A stretch of DNA of 64,000 nt from an uncultured Christensenella sp. (lineage in GTDB: Bacteria > Bacillota > Clostridia > Christensenellales > UBA1242), in NCBI GenBank assembly GCA_949282135.1, contig CASDOR010000009.1:54860-118859 (forward strand), read 5' to 3'. This document shows positions 23,865 to 33,526 of the stretch, piece by piece; the stretch's first letter is position 1, and every line of letters starts with the position of its first letter. The translations under genes and the position numbers were made by a program. The notes below the pieces were generated by a model. It was not told where the DNA came from. It saw nothing but the letters and a program-made list of their open reading frames with translations, and made no database searches.

Positions 23865-26543
23865 TTATTTTTTTGTTTTACTTGTACTAGAAGACAATTT
23901 TTTCGTTTTACTTGTACTAGAAGACAATTTTTTCGTTTTACTTGTGGTAGTTTTGCCTGCAGTTTTTTCTCCCATAGTCTTAGCCTTACTAGTCAAAGTA
24001 CTTTTCCTACTTGAACCTTTTTCGTTAGTTGTAACATTATTTGCAGTTGTATTATTTTTTCTTTTTCTTATTGTTGTTTTTGCCTTTTCAACCTGAAGTT
24101 CTGTTTTTATTTGAAGGCTAGTTTGCTCAGAAGAATTTAACATAACTCCATTTTCTTCATTTTTATTTAATTTAACACTATTTTTATTTTTATTATTAGT
24201 CATTACTTCGCTATTTGCATTATTAGTTAAGTCTCCCCCAACTGTTTCTTTGCTTAACTTTTTCTTTTTCACAACTGTAAATTGCAAAGTAACAAATATG
24301 CCAAGTGCAACAATTATAACAATACCAACTATAATTGCAGTGATAGGAGTTGTCTTATCTTCTACTATTTCCCCTACAATCTCCCAGTCAATCCTAATAA
24401 GTGGACTTTCTTTTCCTTCCCATGCATAATTTTCAAAATCATTTAGTAGTAAAAACGCAGTATACTTCCCTAAACTAGTACCAGTCGCACCAAGAACTTG
24501 ATATAAATCACTTTGCTCAATACCAAGCGACACCTCATTCCCCGTGTATCCTACTTGATTTGAAAATGTTGGCACATTTACTATTTGCTTATTAATAGTC
24601 CAAGCGTATTCAACTGCCCCATTTGTACCATTTGACCAAACCGTATTATTTGCATCTACCAAATTTATTTTTATCGTATAATTTCCAGCATTAGTTGCAG
24701 TGTTCCCTGTCATTACATAATAATCTAAATTTTGATTTATACTAACTGATTTTTGTGCCCCATCATATGTAAAAATAGTATCTGAAGTAATTCTCGGTAT
24801 TGTAATTGACCTCTTTCTAATCTCCCAAGTTAAATTTGGCACACTCCCAACAAGCTCATAATTACGCTCGTCTCTTAACGTAAAAGTCACACTCGCCTCG
24901 TAAATCCCACTATCAACATTAGAATTATTTTCATATTCAGCTATAACTTGTGATGGCACATTGCTTATGCTAACTTCCCTTACTCTGCCCTTTTCAAATA
25001 TGAAACTTGTAGTATTTCCCCAAGTTAGGTTTGAAACATCAATTTTTCTTTTTACTATTTTGACAGCTAAATTATCTAAAATTCTTGCCTTATAATTTTC
25101 AGATTCCTCAACATGAAGTGAAACCTCATAATCCCCAACATTTTGAAAATCAGATACTCCTGCTATTAAGGTTTGCTCATCATTATTTATCAAAACGCTA
25201 CTAGTGTCAAAACTCTGCACCATACCGTTGTACTCATATTCTGTTTTGACATTTGAAAAATCAAATTCTGGAGTTGCCTTCTCAACATTAATTGTAAAAC
25301 TTTCTTCTAGTCGTATGTAATTTGTGCTTTCAGGTGCAACTACACGAATTGTACCAATATTCGTTCCCTCACTGTATGTTGTAAAAGTCGTATTGCTTAA
25401 AAATTGTAAAACCTGCTCATTGTTATTAATACTTATAAAATCACTAACGTCCTGCTCACTACCTGTATATACAAAATCACTTTTTTCTAGTGTAATTTGT
25501 GGGGTGGCCTTTAGCACCCTAAACCTATAACTTTCTGCCAAAGTCTCAAAACTTGAATCTGTATAAAATTCATAATTACTATCACTGGCAAGTTTTAGCG
25601 GAGTAATTGTATATCTCCCTGCATTTACTATATCATCAACAGTTGTTGCCCCAGAAGTAATTGTAAAATTTAAGTATTTTCGTGCTCCATATATGTCAGT
25701 ATAAAAAGGATTTATCTTAGACCTATGATCTGTTCCGTCATATCTTATCTCAGTTACACTATTTTGGTTAAGTACAACAGGCTTTGGTAAAATATTTGCT
25801 GACAAACTACTAGGCTCTTCATATACAAGTTTATAATTTCCCTCTAAACTAGCATCCGAAATACTTGCAGTAATATTACTAACTAATTTCCCACTCCCTA
25901 CATTGCCATCTTTTACTTGACCTGAAACAATAATACTAGCATCACTTTCAAACAATTCTTCACTTTGTGTAAATTTAAAATTAACACTTGTCGTACCATC
26001 ATATTTTTTATCTGGGACACTAAAATTTGTTAAAGTAATTTCTTTTGGTGCCAAATTTACTTTTATTGCCTCGCTATCACCAAAAGGACCATCATTATCT
26101 AATACTTGCAAAATATAAAGCCCAGAATCGGCAACATCCTTAATGTTAATAGACGAAAAAGTTTCACCTTCTAATTTCTCATATGTATCACCAGTCAAAC
26201 TCCTATAATACCATTGATATGTAATTTCTCCCGTAATTGTCACACTATCAGTGCCTACATTTGCTGAAAGGTCAAAAGCCTCTCCTTTGTATATTACGTC
26301 TAAAGGAGTACCTGGATTTATATTTTTTGCTTCTCCACTTGAATTTTCCGTAAAGGTAAAAGTAAGCCCATTTGCATCCCCTACTAGTCCTTCTCCAACA
26401 AGCATAGACTCTTGTGAACTTACGTCAACAGCACTAGCATTTTTTTCTACTAAAAAAAATGTAGAAAGAGACATAGAAAAAACACAAAATAAAATAATCT
26501 GCAACAAAATTAATAATTTATTTTGAATTTTTGTTTTTCTCAT
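23865..26543 (-). CDS. MBG/YDG surface protein with membrane anchor and Lys/Ser tail
   Basis: I start at 26543 (MRKTKIQNK) because AAAGGAG lies six bases upstream, giving 892 residues. A signal peptide covers about residues 1-38. Then come an Ig-like domain (about 45-155), a YDG-type domain (KKYDGTTSVNFKF near 170) and several MBG-like domains with recurring FxYTGxE motifs. A membrane helix lies at about 734-758 (ITAIIVGIVIIVALGIFV). The tail of roughly 130 residues is Lys/Ser/Thr/Asn-rich, ending in repeats of KTKKLSSSTS. By topology the tail is cytosolic. No LPXTG is present. A cell-surface stalk or adhesin role is inferred. Two diverged copies of CCTTTAAATATAAA lie upstream (26587-26646). 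Confidence 0.85.
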   Translation of the reverse strand: MRKTKIQNKLLILLQIILFCVFSMSLSTFFLVEKNASAVDVSSQESMLVGEGLVGDANGLTFTFTENSSGEAKNINPGTPLDVIYKGEAFDLSANVGTDSVTITGEITYQWYYRSLTGDTYEKLEGETFSSINIKDVADSGLYILQVLDNDGPFGDSEAIKVNLAPKEITLTNFSVPDKKYDGTTSVNFKFTQSEELFESDASIIVSGQVKDGNVGSGKLVSNITASISDASLEGNYKLVYEEPSSLSANILPKPVVLNQNSVTEIRYDGTDHRSKINPFYTDIYGARKYLNFTITSGATTVDDIVNAGRYTITPLKLASDSNYEFYTDSSFETLAESYRFRVLKATPQITLEKSDFVYTGSEQDVSDFISINNNEQVLQFLSNTTFTTYSEGTNIGTIRVVAPESTNYIRLEESFTINVEKATPEFDFSNVKTEYEYNGMVQSFDTSSVLINNDEQTLIAGVSDFQNVGDYEVSLHVEESENYKARILDNLAVKIVKRKIDVSNLTWGNTTSFIFEKGRVREVSISNVPSQVIAEYENNSNVDSGIYEASVTFTLRDERNYELVGSVPNLTWEIRKRSITIPRITSDTIFTYDGAQKSVSINQNLDYYVMTGNTATNAGNYTIKINLVDANNTVWSNGTNGAVEYAWTINKQIVNVPTFSNQVGYTGNEVSLGIEQSDLYQVLGATGTSLGKYTAFLLLNDFENYAWEGKESPLIRIDWEIVGEIVEDKTTPITAIIVGIVIIVALGIFVTLQFTVVKKKKLSKETVGGDLTNNANSEVMTNNKNKNSVKLNKNEENGVMLNSSEQTSLQIKTELQVEKAKTTIRKRKNNTTANNVTTNEKGSSRKSTLTSKAKTMGEKTAGKTTTSKTKKLSSSTSKTKKLSSSTSKTKK
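23881..23940 (-). repeat. 30-bp tandem repeat at the end of the surface-protein gene
   Basis: Two identical 30-bp units (23881-23910 and 23911-23940), flanked by partial units, encode the decapeptide KTKKLSSSTS. Such a repeat can vary in number by slippage without breaking the frame. Confidence 0.85.
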
Positions 26544-26683
26544 TCTTTCTCCTTTGCTAAACGTTTTTTTTAAGTATAAAAGTAGTCCTTTAAATATAAA
26601 GTAAGCCTTTAAGCACAAAAAAGTTGCCTTTTAAATATAAAATAAGATTAAGCTTAAAATTTAATAGAAATCTCTTTAGAAGA

Positions 26684-27574
26684 TTACGACAAGTTTGTAG
26701 AACATATCTTGTGTTTTAAAGCCGAATAGGTTTTATCATCTATTGCGCCACTTGCCCTAAGTCTTTCTAACCTTGCTAAATCCTCAAGCCCCTTTTGAGT
26801 AATATTTACAGGAACTCCGTCACGACCCGGCACAATTCTAAATGTCTCCCCCTCTTGTGCCTGTCCGGAGCGAACAAGTGCATAAGGGTCAATAGGCTCT
26901 GTTTTTGCATAATTGTAGTACTGGTCTTGATAGCCATCTCCAAAGTCTTGCCTTGGAGTTTCCTCAGCTGGAACTTCTTCTAAATTTTCTTGATATTTCT
27001 CTTGCTTAAACTCATTTTTTACTTTTGCATTATAATTTATGACAGGGAACAAAAAAGCAATAAAGCTTATAACTGCAAGCACAATGATAATGACTTGCAC
27101 TATCATATTAACGCCAACGAGTTCTGAAACACCCTCAAAAATTAATTTAAGTCCATTATCAACAAAAGAAGCAATTAAAATTGCAAGAAAATACGCAAAC
27201 ACCATAAATTTAATAATGTTCGCAAACACACAAGTTTTCTTGCATTTTCTAAAACTCTCGTCCTCTTTGTGAGAAATACTAATTTCTTTAATTCCCCATA
27301 AAAGCATTACAAGGGAAAAAGCTGCAAACACAATGCTTACTATTAGTCCAATACTATCTATTGCTAAATTAAAACTACTTAGAAGGTAAATAATAGGGGT
27401 GATAAAAATAACCACTGCCACTTGATAAACAATTGACAAAATACCATTACTTATCAGATTTTGAACAAATGAAAGATTAAAGGCATTACTGATAAATAGA
27501 AAGCCAAAAACAATAAAAATTATTGAAAAAATTATTGTGAGTATACCACTCGTTTTAACTAGTCCCTTTTTCAT
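26684..27574 (-). CDS. Polytopic membrane protein with C-terminal SHOCT domain
   Basis: The 296-residue protein has about five membrane helices (roughly 12-33, 45-68, 74-95, 115-137 and 153-178). A hydrophilic linker follows, then a C-terminal SHOCT motif (LEDLARLERLRASGAIDDKTY, about 263-290), a short domain often found at the ends of membrane and other proteins and thought to mediate assembly. The function is unknown. The start is supported by AAGGAGAAAGG upstream and a promoter at 27684-27713. It lies upstream of the surface-protein gene on the same strand with a gap of about 140 bases, so it may be transcribed with it. Confidence 0.8.
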   Translation of the reverse strand: MKKGLVKTSGILTIIFSIIFIVFGFLFISNAFNLSFVQNLISNGILSIVYQVAVVIFITPIIYLLSSFNLAIDSIGLIVSIVFAAFSLVMLLWGIKEISISHKEDESFRKCKKTCVFANIIKFMVFAYFLAILIASFVDNGLKLIFEGVSELVGVNMIVQVIIIVLAVISFIAFLFPVINYNAKVKNEFKQEKYQENLEEVPAEETPRQDFGDGYQDQYYNYAKTEPIDPYALVRSGQAQEGETFRIVPGRDGVPVNITQKGLEDLARLERLRASGAIDDKTYSALKHKICSTNLS

Positions 27575-27683
27575 CCTTTCTCCTTGTAATCTTTCTTTTA
27601 ATATGGTATGAAACGCACTTCTAAATCTCGTTTACAATTCTACCAATTTGCTTAAATCTCTATAATACTTATCTAGCATATTT

Positions 27684-27713
27684 ATTATAATTAAATTTCT
27701 TCATAAAAGTCAA
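27684..27713 (-). promoter_or_regulatory. Promoter of the SHOCT membrane-protein gene
   Basis: On the minus strand TTGACT (27708-27713) and TATAAT (27684-27689) are separated by 18 bases, about 110 bases upstream of the start. Confidence 0.55.
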
Positions 27714-27754
27714 ACAAATCAAATAAAGTATTTACTTATTACACAAAAAATATA

Positions 27755-27783
27755 TTGACTAATTTTAAAAAATAGTCTATACT
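27755..27783 (+). promoter_or_regulatory. Promoter of rpmE
   Basis: TTGACT (27755-27760) and TATACT (27778-27783) are separated by 17 bases, followed by a 47-base leader to the rpmE ATG. Confidence 0.7.
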
Positions 27784-27830
27784 TTGACAAGTAATGAGTT
27801 TTATATCTAATTTTAATAGGAGGCTAAAAA

Positions 27831-28037
27831 ATGAATAAAGAAATACAACCAGATTATCATGAAGTAGAAGTTGTTTGTGCATGTGGTGAAAAATTCAAAA
27901 CTAAATCAACAAAACCTGGCGAAGTTTTAAAAATTGATATTTGTAGCAAATGTCATCCATTCTTCACTGGAAAACAAAAAATTGTTGATGCTAGTGGTAA
28001 AGTAGAAAAATTCCAAAAGAAATATAACTTAAATTAA
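27831..28037 (+). CDS. rpmE: Ribosomal protein L31, zinc-binding type
   Basis: L31 is a component of the 50S subunit near the central protuberance that bridges to 30S. The 68-residue protein has the expected length, the N-terminal PDYHEVEV and all four zinc ligands (Cys16, Cys18, Cys38, Cys41, in CACG and CSKCHPFF). It is therefore the zinc-containing RpmE rather than the zinc-free paralogue. AGGAGG precedes the ATG. It is a single-gene unit with its own promoter and a hairpin terminator. Confidence 0.97.
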   Translation: MNKEIQPDYHEVEVVCACGEKFKTKSTKPGEVLKIDICSKCHPFFTGKQKIVDASGKVEKFQKKYNLN

Positions 28038-28059
28038 TTAAATTAATTTTAATAATTAA

Positions 28060-28098
28060 AAACCTCTTTAGATAACCTATCTTTAAGAGGTTTTTTTA
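28060..28098 (+). terminator. Terminator of rpmE
   Basis: AAAACCTCTT pairs with AAGAGGTTTT and is followed by further T; the loop holds AGATAACCTATCTT, which can itself pair. Confidence 0.85.
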
Positions 28099-28147
28099 TT
28101 TTAGTTCAAGAACTAAAAACTTAATATTACTTTCAAATAAACTATTC

Positions 28148-29509
28148 TTATTTCTTTAGTGTTTTTATCATTTTTCTTGCCTCTGTTTCAATATCTCCAG
28201 CACCTAAATACAAAATCACACTATCTTTATAATTTCTTTCATTAAGCACTTGATTAATTTCTTTTTTGTCAAAAACACCTCTTATGTAAAAGTTTGGTTT
28301 ACTCGAAGCAATTTTATCTTTTAAAAATTCTACACTACCTAAATAATCATATTTTTCCCTAGCAAAATAACTTTTTACTAAATAAAGCTCGTCTACCCCA
28401 TCAAAGCACTTTATAAATTCATCAATGAGGATTTTAGTCCGCGAATAAGTATGTGGCTGAAAAACACAAATTAATTTCTTATTAAACACCGTCAAAGCAG
28501 TACTTATTGCATTTTTAATCTCTGTTGGATGGTGGGCATAGTCGTGCAAAATAATATTTGTGTCCTTAACTCCAATTTCTTCAAATCTTCTTTTTGCATT
28601 TTTGAAAGTTTCAAGACCAAGCTTTATAATACTGTCTTTAATTTTATATTCTTTACATACAGCAATCACACCCAGTGCATTCTCTATATTGTATTTGCCA
28701 AAAACATTTAATTTGACATTACAGCAAAATTTCTTTTTATAGTAGTAGTCAAAAGAATACTTACCATCTTCACAAAGAGTTGCATTCCTCGCCTCAATCT
28801 TGCTATCATTAAAAAATTTAATCTTGTCATCATCTCTAAATAAATCCTTATATGCAAAGTTTATAAATGCCTTATCTTTTGTAAGTAAAACAAACTTATT
28901 AAAACTCATTATTTCCCTATCATAACTCTTAAAGTAGTCAAGATGCTCTCTTTCAACATTTGTAATAATAGACACATCTGGTCTAAGTTTTAAAAAGCTA
29001 TCTCTAAATTCACATGCCTCTGTAATAAAGTAATCTTTTCCTCCAAGATAGACATTCCCATCAAAAATTTCACATTCCCCACCGACATGAACAGTAGGAT
29101 TAAGTCCAGCTAAAATAAAAATATAGCCTAGCATAGCAGTGCTAGTTGTTTTCCCATGCGTACCAGAAACAGCAATAACATTTTTATATTTCTTCGAAAT
29201 TAGTGCTAACAATTTAGACCGCTCTATAACCTTAATATTGTGCTTTTTTGCAAATATAATTTGCGGATTATCCTCACCAATCGCCCCACTGAAAACAACA
29301 AGGTTGCAGTTCTTAACTAAAGACCCTTTATGTGAGTAATAAACTTTGATACCGCACCTTCCAAGCTTTTTTGTAATATCGTTTTTAGATATGTCACTTC
29401 CACTGACATTATAGCCTTCATTTTTTAGAATGACCGCAAGCCCACTCATGCTAATCCCGCCAATTCCAATAAAAAAAACTGCTTTTTTACTAGATTTTTT
29501 CTCTTTCAT
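28148..29509 (-). CDS. murC: UDP-N-acetylmuramate--L-alanine ligase
   Basis: MurC adds L-alanine to UDP-MurNAc using ATP, the first step of building the peptidoglycan stem peptide in the cytosol. The 453-residue length is normal. The N-terminal UDP-binding fold shows GIGGISMSGLA (15-25), the Mur ligase ATP loop GTHGKTT lies at about 115-121, and HDYAHHPTEI and FQPHTYSRT mark the C-terminal part as MurC rather than Mpl or MurD-F. The ATG at 29509 has no clear ribosome binding site, which is unusual in this window. It is divergent from spoVG and has no cell-division cluster neighbours here. Confidence 0.96.
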   Translation of the reverse strand: MKEKKSSKKAVFFIGIGGISMSGLAVILKNEGYNVSGSDISKNDITKKLGRCGIKVYYSHKGSLVKNCNLVVFSGAIGEDNPQIIFAKKHNIKVIERSKLLALISKKYKNVIAVSGTHGKTTSTAMLGYIFILAGLNPTVHVGGECEIFDGNVYLGGKDYFITEACEFRDSFLKLRPDVSIITNVEREHLDYFKSYDREIMSFNKFVLLTKDKAFINFAYKDLFRDDDKIKFFNDSKIEARNATLCEDGKYSFDYYYKKKFCCNVKLNVFGKYNIENALGVIAVCKEYKIKDSIIKLGLETFKNAKRRFEEIGVKDTNIILHDYAHHPTEIKNAISTALTVFNKKLICVFQPHTYSRTKILIDEFIKCFDGVDELYLVKSYFAREKYDYLGSVEFLKDKIASSKPNFYIRGVFDKKEINQVLNERNYKDSVILYLGAGDIETEARKMIKTLKK

Positions 29510-29542
29510 AATAATTTTATATGAAAAAAACGTTAATTTTGT

Positions 29543-29571
29543 TTGCTTTTTTATTTAGATTAAGATACACT
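29543..29571 (+). promoter_or_regulatory. Probable spoVG promoter
   Basis: TTGCTT (29543-29548) and TACACT (29566-29571) are separated by 17 bases, 51 bases before the spoVG start. The -10 is imperfect, and control by another sigma factor is possible. Confidence 0.4.
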
Positions 29572-29622
29572 TAAGACAAGTTAAGCGCTTGACTTGATAA
29601 ACTAAAAGGTAGGTATAGGACT

Positions 29623-29892
29623 TTGAAGATTTCAGACATTAGAGTAAGAATTATCAAAAAGGACGACAATAAGTTAAAAGCTGTTGCTTCACTAACAATT
29701 GATGATTGTTTTGTTGTCCACGACATTAAAGTTATCGAAGGCAATCAAGGATATTTCATTGCTATGCCAAGTAGAAAGACTTTGGATGGAGAATATAAAG
29801 ATATAGTTCATCCACTTAATACTGAAACAAGAGAACAAATTAGAACTGCAATTCTTGCTGAGTTCGAAAAAGCACAAAAAGAAGCAGAATAA
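29623..29892 (+). CDS. spoVG: SpoVG, RNA/DNA-binding regulator
   Basis: SpoVG is a small conserved nucleic-acid-binding regulator linked to sporulation, division and envelope control in Bacillota. The 89-residue protein has the full family pattern: [10 protein letters not shown] at the start, [19 protein letters not shown], then [11 protein letters not shown] and DIVHPLN. The start is a TTG at 29623 with GGTAGGTATAGG just upstream; no in-frame ATG lies before the conserved region, so the rare start is well supported. Finding spoVG does not by itself show that the organism sporulates. It ends in a strong terminator. Confidence 0.95.
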   Translation: MKISDIRVRIIKKDDNKLKAVASLTIDDCFVVHDIKVIEGNQGYFIAMPSRKTLDGEYKDIVHPLNTETREQIRTAILAEFEKAQKEAE

Positions 29893-30008
29893 TTTTATAT
29901 AATAATTTTTACATTAATTATAGCTGCTAAGAAGCATAAATTTAATTGAGAGACTTTGTTTTTGCTACTCATATTGTTTTTATTGCTTTTTATCTTGTAT
30001 TCAAAAAT

Positions 30009-30060
30009 AAAAAAGACAATCTTACCACGTAAATTAAACATTGTAAGGTTGTCTTTTTTT
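30009..30060 (+). terminator. Terminator after spoVG
   Basis: AAAAAAGACAATCTTAC pairs with GTAAGGTTGTCTTTTTT (one G-T wobble) and is followed by T. It lies 117 bases after the spoVG stop; no gene is visible between them. Confidence 0.8.
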
Positions 30061-30062
30061 AT

Positions 30063-30095
30063 AAGATTTTTAATTGGTATACACTTAAAAATCTT
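30063..30095. repeat. 11-bp inverted repeat in the spoVG-GLUG gap
   Basis: AAGATTTTTAA pairs perfectly with TTAAAAATCTT around an 11-base loop, immediately after the spoVG terminator. The rest of the gap to 30233 shows no gene. Confidence 0.6.
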
Positions 30096-30233
30096 TTATA
30101 AACAACGTAATTAAACTAAAATCCCCTTATTGTTAGAAAATACTAAATACAGGTAACTCTGCAAATTTCATATTTATATAAGGTATTTAGAATAAACATA
30201 ATACTTTACTAAAAATGCAAAATAAAAAGATAA

Positions 30234-30285
30234 AAAAACACATTAAGTTTAACCCTACAAGGCTAGGTAACTTAATGTGTTTTTT
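30234..30285. terminator. Terminator of the GLUG-repeat protein gene
   Basis: AAAAACACATTAAGTT pairs with AACTTAATGTGTTTTT around a loop of about 20 bases. It lies 15 bases past the TAA of the minus-strand gene at 30300. Confidence 0.8.
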
Positions 30286-30299
30286 ATAAAATTTATAAC

Positions 30300-33200
30300 T
30301 TATGCTTCTAATCCCTTTTGAGGCAAACTTTCATCTAAGCCCCTTATAACTGGATAATTACCCCCTTCATAATACCAAACAGACAAGTCAGACGACCCAA
30401 TATGTCTATAGAAACTTTGATAATTATCAGTATTGCCATTTAGATCCTCTCTTGAAAGTAATGTTCCAAATCTATTCATTCCTGCACTTCCTTCGGTAAC
30501 ATAAATGCATCCTGTAACTTTTCCTGCATTATACATTGACGAGATATCTGCAACTGTACTAAATCTTACACCACCATCTCTAAATTCAGCAACCGTATAA
30601 CATCCTCTTATCTCTGCATTAGTAAGAACCAAGACTGCAAGCCCAGCAGTCGCGCTTACGTCAAGATTTACAAGTGAATTAGGATTTGAATAAGTTTCTT
30701 TTGTATATTGTCCATGAAGAGTACAATTTGTATAACTATCAACTATACTACCATTAACAATAGCACTAAGCCCACCAGCAAAGAAACCTTTAATGCTTAC
30801 ATTATTGCCCTTAGTACCAACATAAGATTTTTCAACCTTACCATTTGCATGCCCAACTAATCCTCCAGCATAGAACCCAGTAATTGAATTTATTTTTACA
30901 GCACTTTCAGTAATTGAGAAACTTGATGAGGTATTTCCATCAAAGCCAACAAGTCCGCCAACAATTGAACAACTGCTTAAGTCCATTATGCTTTCTGCAC
31001 TATTAATTAAACTTGTATTAATGTTTCCACCATCAACCACACTACGAGAAATTGTTCCTTTTGAATTTGCCCCAGCTATACCACCTGCGTAAACTAAGCC
31101 ACTGTTAGAAATAGTAATATTTGTATTAGTTGTATAAGCTCTAGAAATATTTCCATAATTATACCCTGCAACACCACCGACACTTACAAGATAATCAGGA
31201 CTTGCAATAGCCTCTAAACGAGCATTTGAATATATATCACTTATGCTTCCAGTATTTTCTCCCGCAATTCCTCCAGCAACAATACTAAAACCACTAGTAT
31301 AAACATCTTGAATTGTAGAATCATTTGTCGCGATAAAGTTGAGTTGACTTACATCTACATAGGCAATATCTCCCCCGTTGTACCCAGTGACTCCGCCTAC
31401 ATAATTTCCATAAAGGCTAACTCCTCTAACTCTATTATATGTAAAGTCTTCGCCAGTTTTACTTACAGTTATGCTTCCAAAGTTTTCTCCTATTAAACCA
31501 CCAGCATATTTAAAGTAAACATTCCTTGCATCAACTGTATCAATGCTAACTTGTTGAACATATCTATCTGTCTTATCACTATTGTAACCAAATAATGTAC
31601 CAAAAGAACCACCATTTGTTGAAATTGTCACATTTTTTATTGTTATATTATAAATGTCTGCACCATCATTAAAACCAGCAAGCACACCAACATAATCAGA
31701 ATAGTCACCATCTATTGTTACCCCGTCAAAGGTAAGTCCAATAATTTTTGCACTATCACTAAGATTTTTAACTAAACCAAGTTTTGTAACTTCACTTGTA
31801 GGATCTGAGGTGTCTCCATTGTTATAGCCAACAATTCTAAGGTTTTTAATTACACACCCTTCCTCTGCAATAATTGTACCATTAAACACCTCTGGAATTG
31901 GATGCTCACTATCTCCCCACGCCCAAGTTACAGTACTAAAATCAATCTCACCTCTAATTGTATATGATGCATCACTAGAAGAATTTGCAAAAGCATCATA
32001 TAAAGCTTCTGGGGTTGTAATGTCTTCCTTCCCTATTACATCAGTTAAATCAGTTGGATAAGTAGATCCCATTGCTGAATACATATTAAGTATTGGATAT
32101 CTATCTTCCGCATTAAGTGACCAAACTGAACTAAAGTCCCAAGTTCTTGCTTCTCCAGTGCTACTAATAAATGTAATAAAGTTTGTTGCCCCTTGACTTG
32201 GATCTAAATCTTTAAATTGAGTTGCGTTTAAATAGCCGTTTTCGCCTTTTAGGATGTCATCTCCTACAACGCATAAACCATTTGAAAAACTAGTTGCTTG
32301 TACTTCACCGCCATAATAATTACCCATTATAGTATTTGATGTGGCACCACTTGTTGTACTATTATGGTTCTCGTAAACCACACCTCCAATTGTGTCAAAT
32401 CTTGTATTAGGAGCTGTAGTTACCAAATAGAAGTAACTATCATATATATTTGCTGGTGAATTATAGCCTTCATTAAGACCTACAATTCCACCAAACTTTG
32501 AATTGTAATTTTCAAGAGTCAAAGAATCGGTTCCTCTAAAGTATGTTTCACTTACGTTTCCGCCCTTATTATAACCTACGACACCGCCACCAGTTTGATT
32601 TCCTGTTTCACCAACAAGAGCAATCTTTCCCTCAAAACCGCATCTGTCAACTGCCGGTTTTCCATCAGCATCATCATTTCTACCAACAACTCCACCAACA
32701 TAAGTATTTGCGGTATCACTTGTATTAGTAATTTGCCCTACAACTTCAGTAGTTCTAACTGTTCCTTTATTAAGTCCAACTACACTTCCTACATTTGAAA
32801 CACTACTAACGTTAATGCTTAAGTCATTAATGAATAAGTTTTCAATCACACCTCCATTTTCAAGAGTTGAAATAAAACCAACATTGCTTGACCCTTTTGT
32901 ATTATCAGTAATATCAATATTTGTAATTGTATAATGTCCACCATCAAATGTACCACTAAAGTTAGGGATAGGAGTCCAATTTCCTTCTTCATTTTCAGTT
33001 AAAGTAACATTTCCCCCGAGGATGTAATTTGCATCAGAAGTATAACTTCCTGTACCATTCTCTCGTCCAACTCTTAAGAGTGCTTCCTCAGTTGAAATTA
33101 TGTAAGGATACTCCTCGCTACCATCACAAACCAAAACGTCTACCACAAGTTGAGGATAATTTCTATTAGTTGTTTTAATTACGATTCTGCTTTCTCCACC

Positions 33201-33467
33201 CTCATTCGCTGTAAAAAAGCCATCACCACTATTGTAAACTAGCACCTCAGGATCAGAGCTATCACTAACTCCAAAAGAAAGTGTCGTATTTTCATCTCTA
33301 TACCTAAAATCAACTAGTCCATCAGTCGCAATTGTGTCCCCTTTTTCCACGACCAAAAAGGAACTTCTTATATATATTACTTCGTTATCAACAGAGAAAT
33401 AATATATAGTTAGCCCTATACTAATTGCAGAAATTGCTACTACTAAAAATAATAAAAATTTCTTCAT
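30300..33467 (-). CDS. Secreted GLUG-repeat protein
   Basis: The 1,055-residue protein has an N-terminal hydrophobic segment (residues 4-26) that may be a signal peptide or uncleaved anchor; no lipobox Cys follows it. A small beta domain (about 28-110) precedes a long array of GLUG-type beta repeats. These have glycine-rich turns such as VGGVVGRN, GGIVGLNEG, GGLIGENFG and GGVTGYNGG alternating with short beta strands, about 110-400 and 500-1030. GLUG repeats occur in extracellular adhesins and some IgA peptidases; no catalytic motif is visible here. AGGAG nine bases before the ATG and a consensus-like promoter support expression. It lies directly downstream of the giant gene on the same strand but has its own promoter. 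Confidence 0.85.
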   Translation of the reverse strand: MKKFLLFLVVAISAISIGLTIYYFSVDNEVIYIRSSFLVVEKGDTIATDGLVDFRYRDENTTLSFGVSDSSDPEVLVYNSGDGFFTANEGGESRIVIKTTNRNYPQLVVDVLVCDGSEEYPYIISTEEALLRVGRENGTGSYTSDANYILGGNVTLTENEEGNWTPIPNFSGTFDGGHYTITNIDITDNTKGSSNVGFISTLENGGVIENLFINDLSINVSSVSNVGSVVGLNKGTVRTTEVVGQITNTSDTANTYVGGVVGRNDDADGKPAVDRCGFEGKIALVGETGNQTGGGVVGYNKGGNVSETYFRGTDSLTLENYNSKFGGIVGLNEGYNSPANIYDSYFYLVTTAPNTRFDTIGGVVYENHNSTTSGATSNTIMGNYYGGEVQATSFSNGLCVVGDDILKGENGYLNATQFKDLDPSQGATNFITFISSTGEARTWDFSSVWSLNAEDRYPILNMYSAMGSTYPTDLTDVIGKEDITTPEALYDAFANSSSDASYTIRGEIDFSTVTWAWGDSEHPIPEVFNGTIIAEEGCVIKNLRIVGYNNGDTSDPTSEVTKLGLVKNLSDSAKIIGLTFDGVTIDGDYSDYVGVLAGFNDGADIYNITIKNVTISTNGGSFGTLFGYNSDKTDRYVQQVSIDTVDARNVYFKYAGGLIGENFGSITVSKTGEDFTYNRVRGVSLYGNYVGGVTGYNGGDIAYVDVSQLNFIATNDSTIQDVYTSGFSIVAGGIAGENTGSISDIYSNARLEAIASPDYLVSVGGVAGYNYGNISRAYTTNTNITISNSGLVYAGGIAGANSKGTISRSVVDGGNINTSLINSAESIMDLSSCSIVGGLVGFDGNTSSSFSITESAVKINSITGFYAGGLVGHANGKVEKSYVGTKGNNVSIKGFFAGGLSAIVNGSIVDSYTNCTLHGQYTKETYSNPNSLVNLDVSATAGLAVLVLTNAEIRGCYTVAEFRDGGVRFSTVADISSMYNAGKVTGCIYVTEGSAGMNRFGTLLSREDLNGNTDNYQSFYRHIGSSDLSVWYYEGGNYPVIRGLDESLPQKGLEA

Positions 33468-33497
33468 AGTTTTTTTACTCCTCTTTTATTTGTAAGT

Positions 33498-33526
33498 ATT
33501 ATATACCAAAAGCCAAAAAGTGTCAA
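33498..33526 (-). promoter_or_regulatory. Promoter of the GLUG-protein gene
   Basis: On the minus strand a consensus TTGACA (33521-33526) and consensus TATAAT (33498-33503) are separated by 17 bases, about 30 bases upstream of the start codon. It is the strongest-looking promoter in the window. Confidence 0.8.

Noticed and set aside
23881..23940. Possible CRISPR-like repeat pair of 30 bp
   Set aside because: The repeats are head-to-tail without spacers and encode a decapeptide in frame. No CRISPR array or cas gene is visible anywhere in the window.
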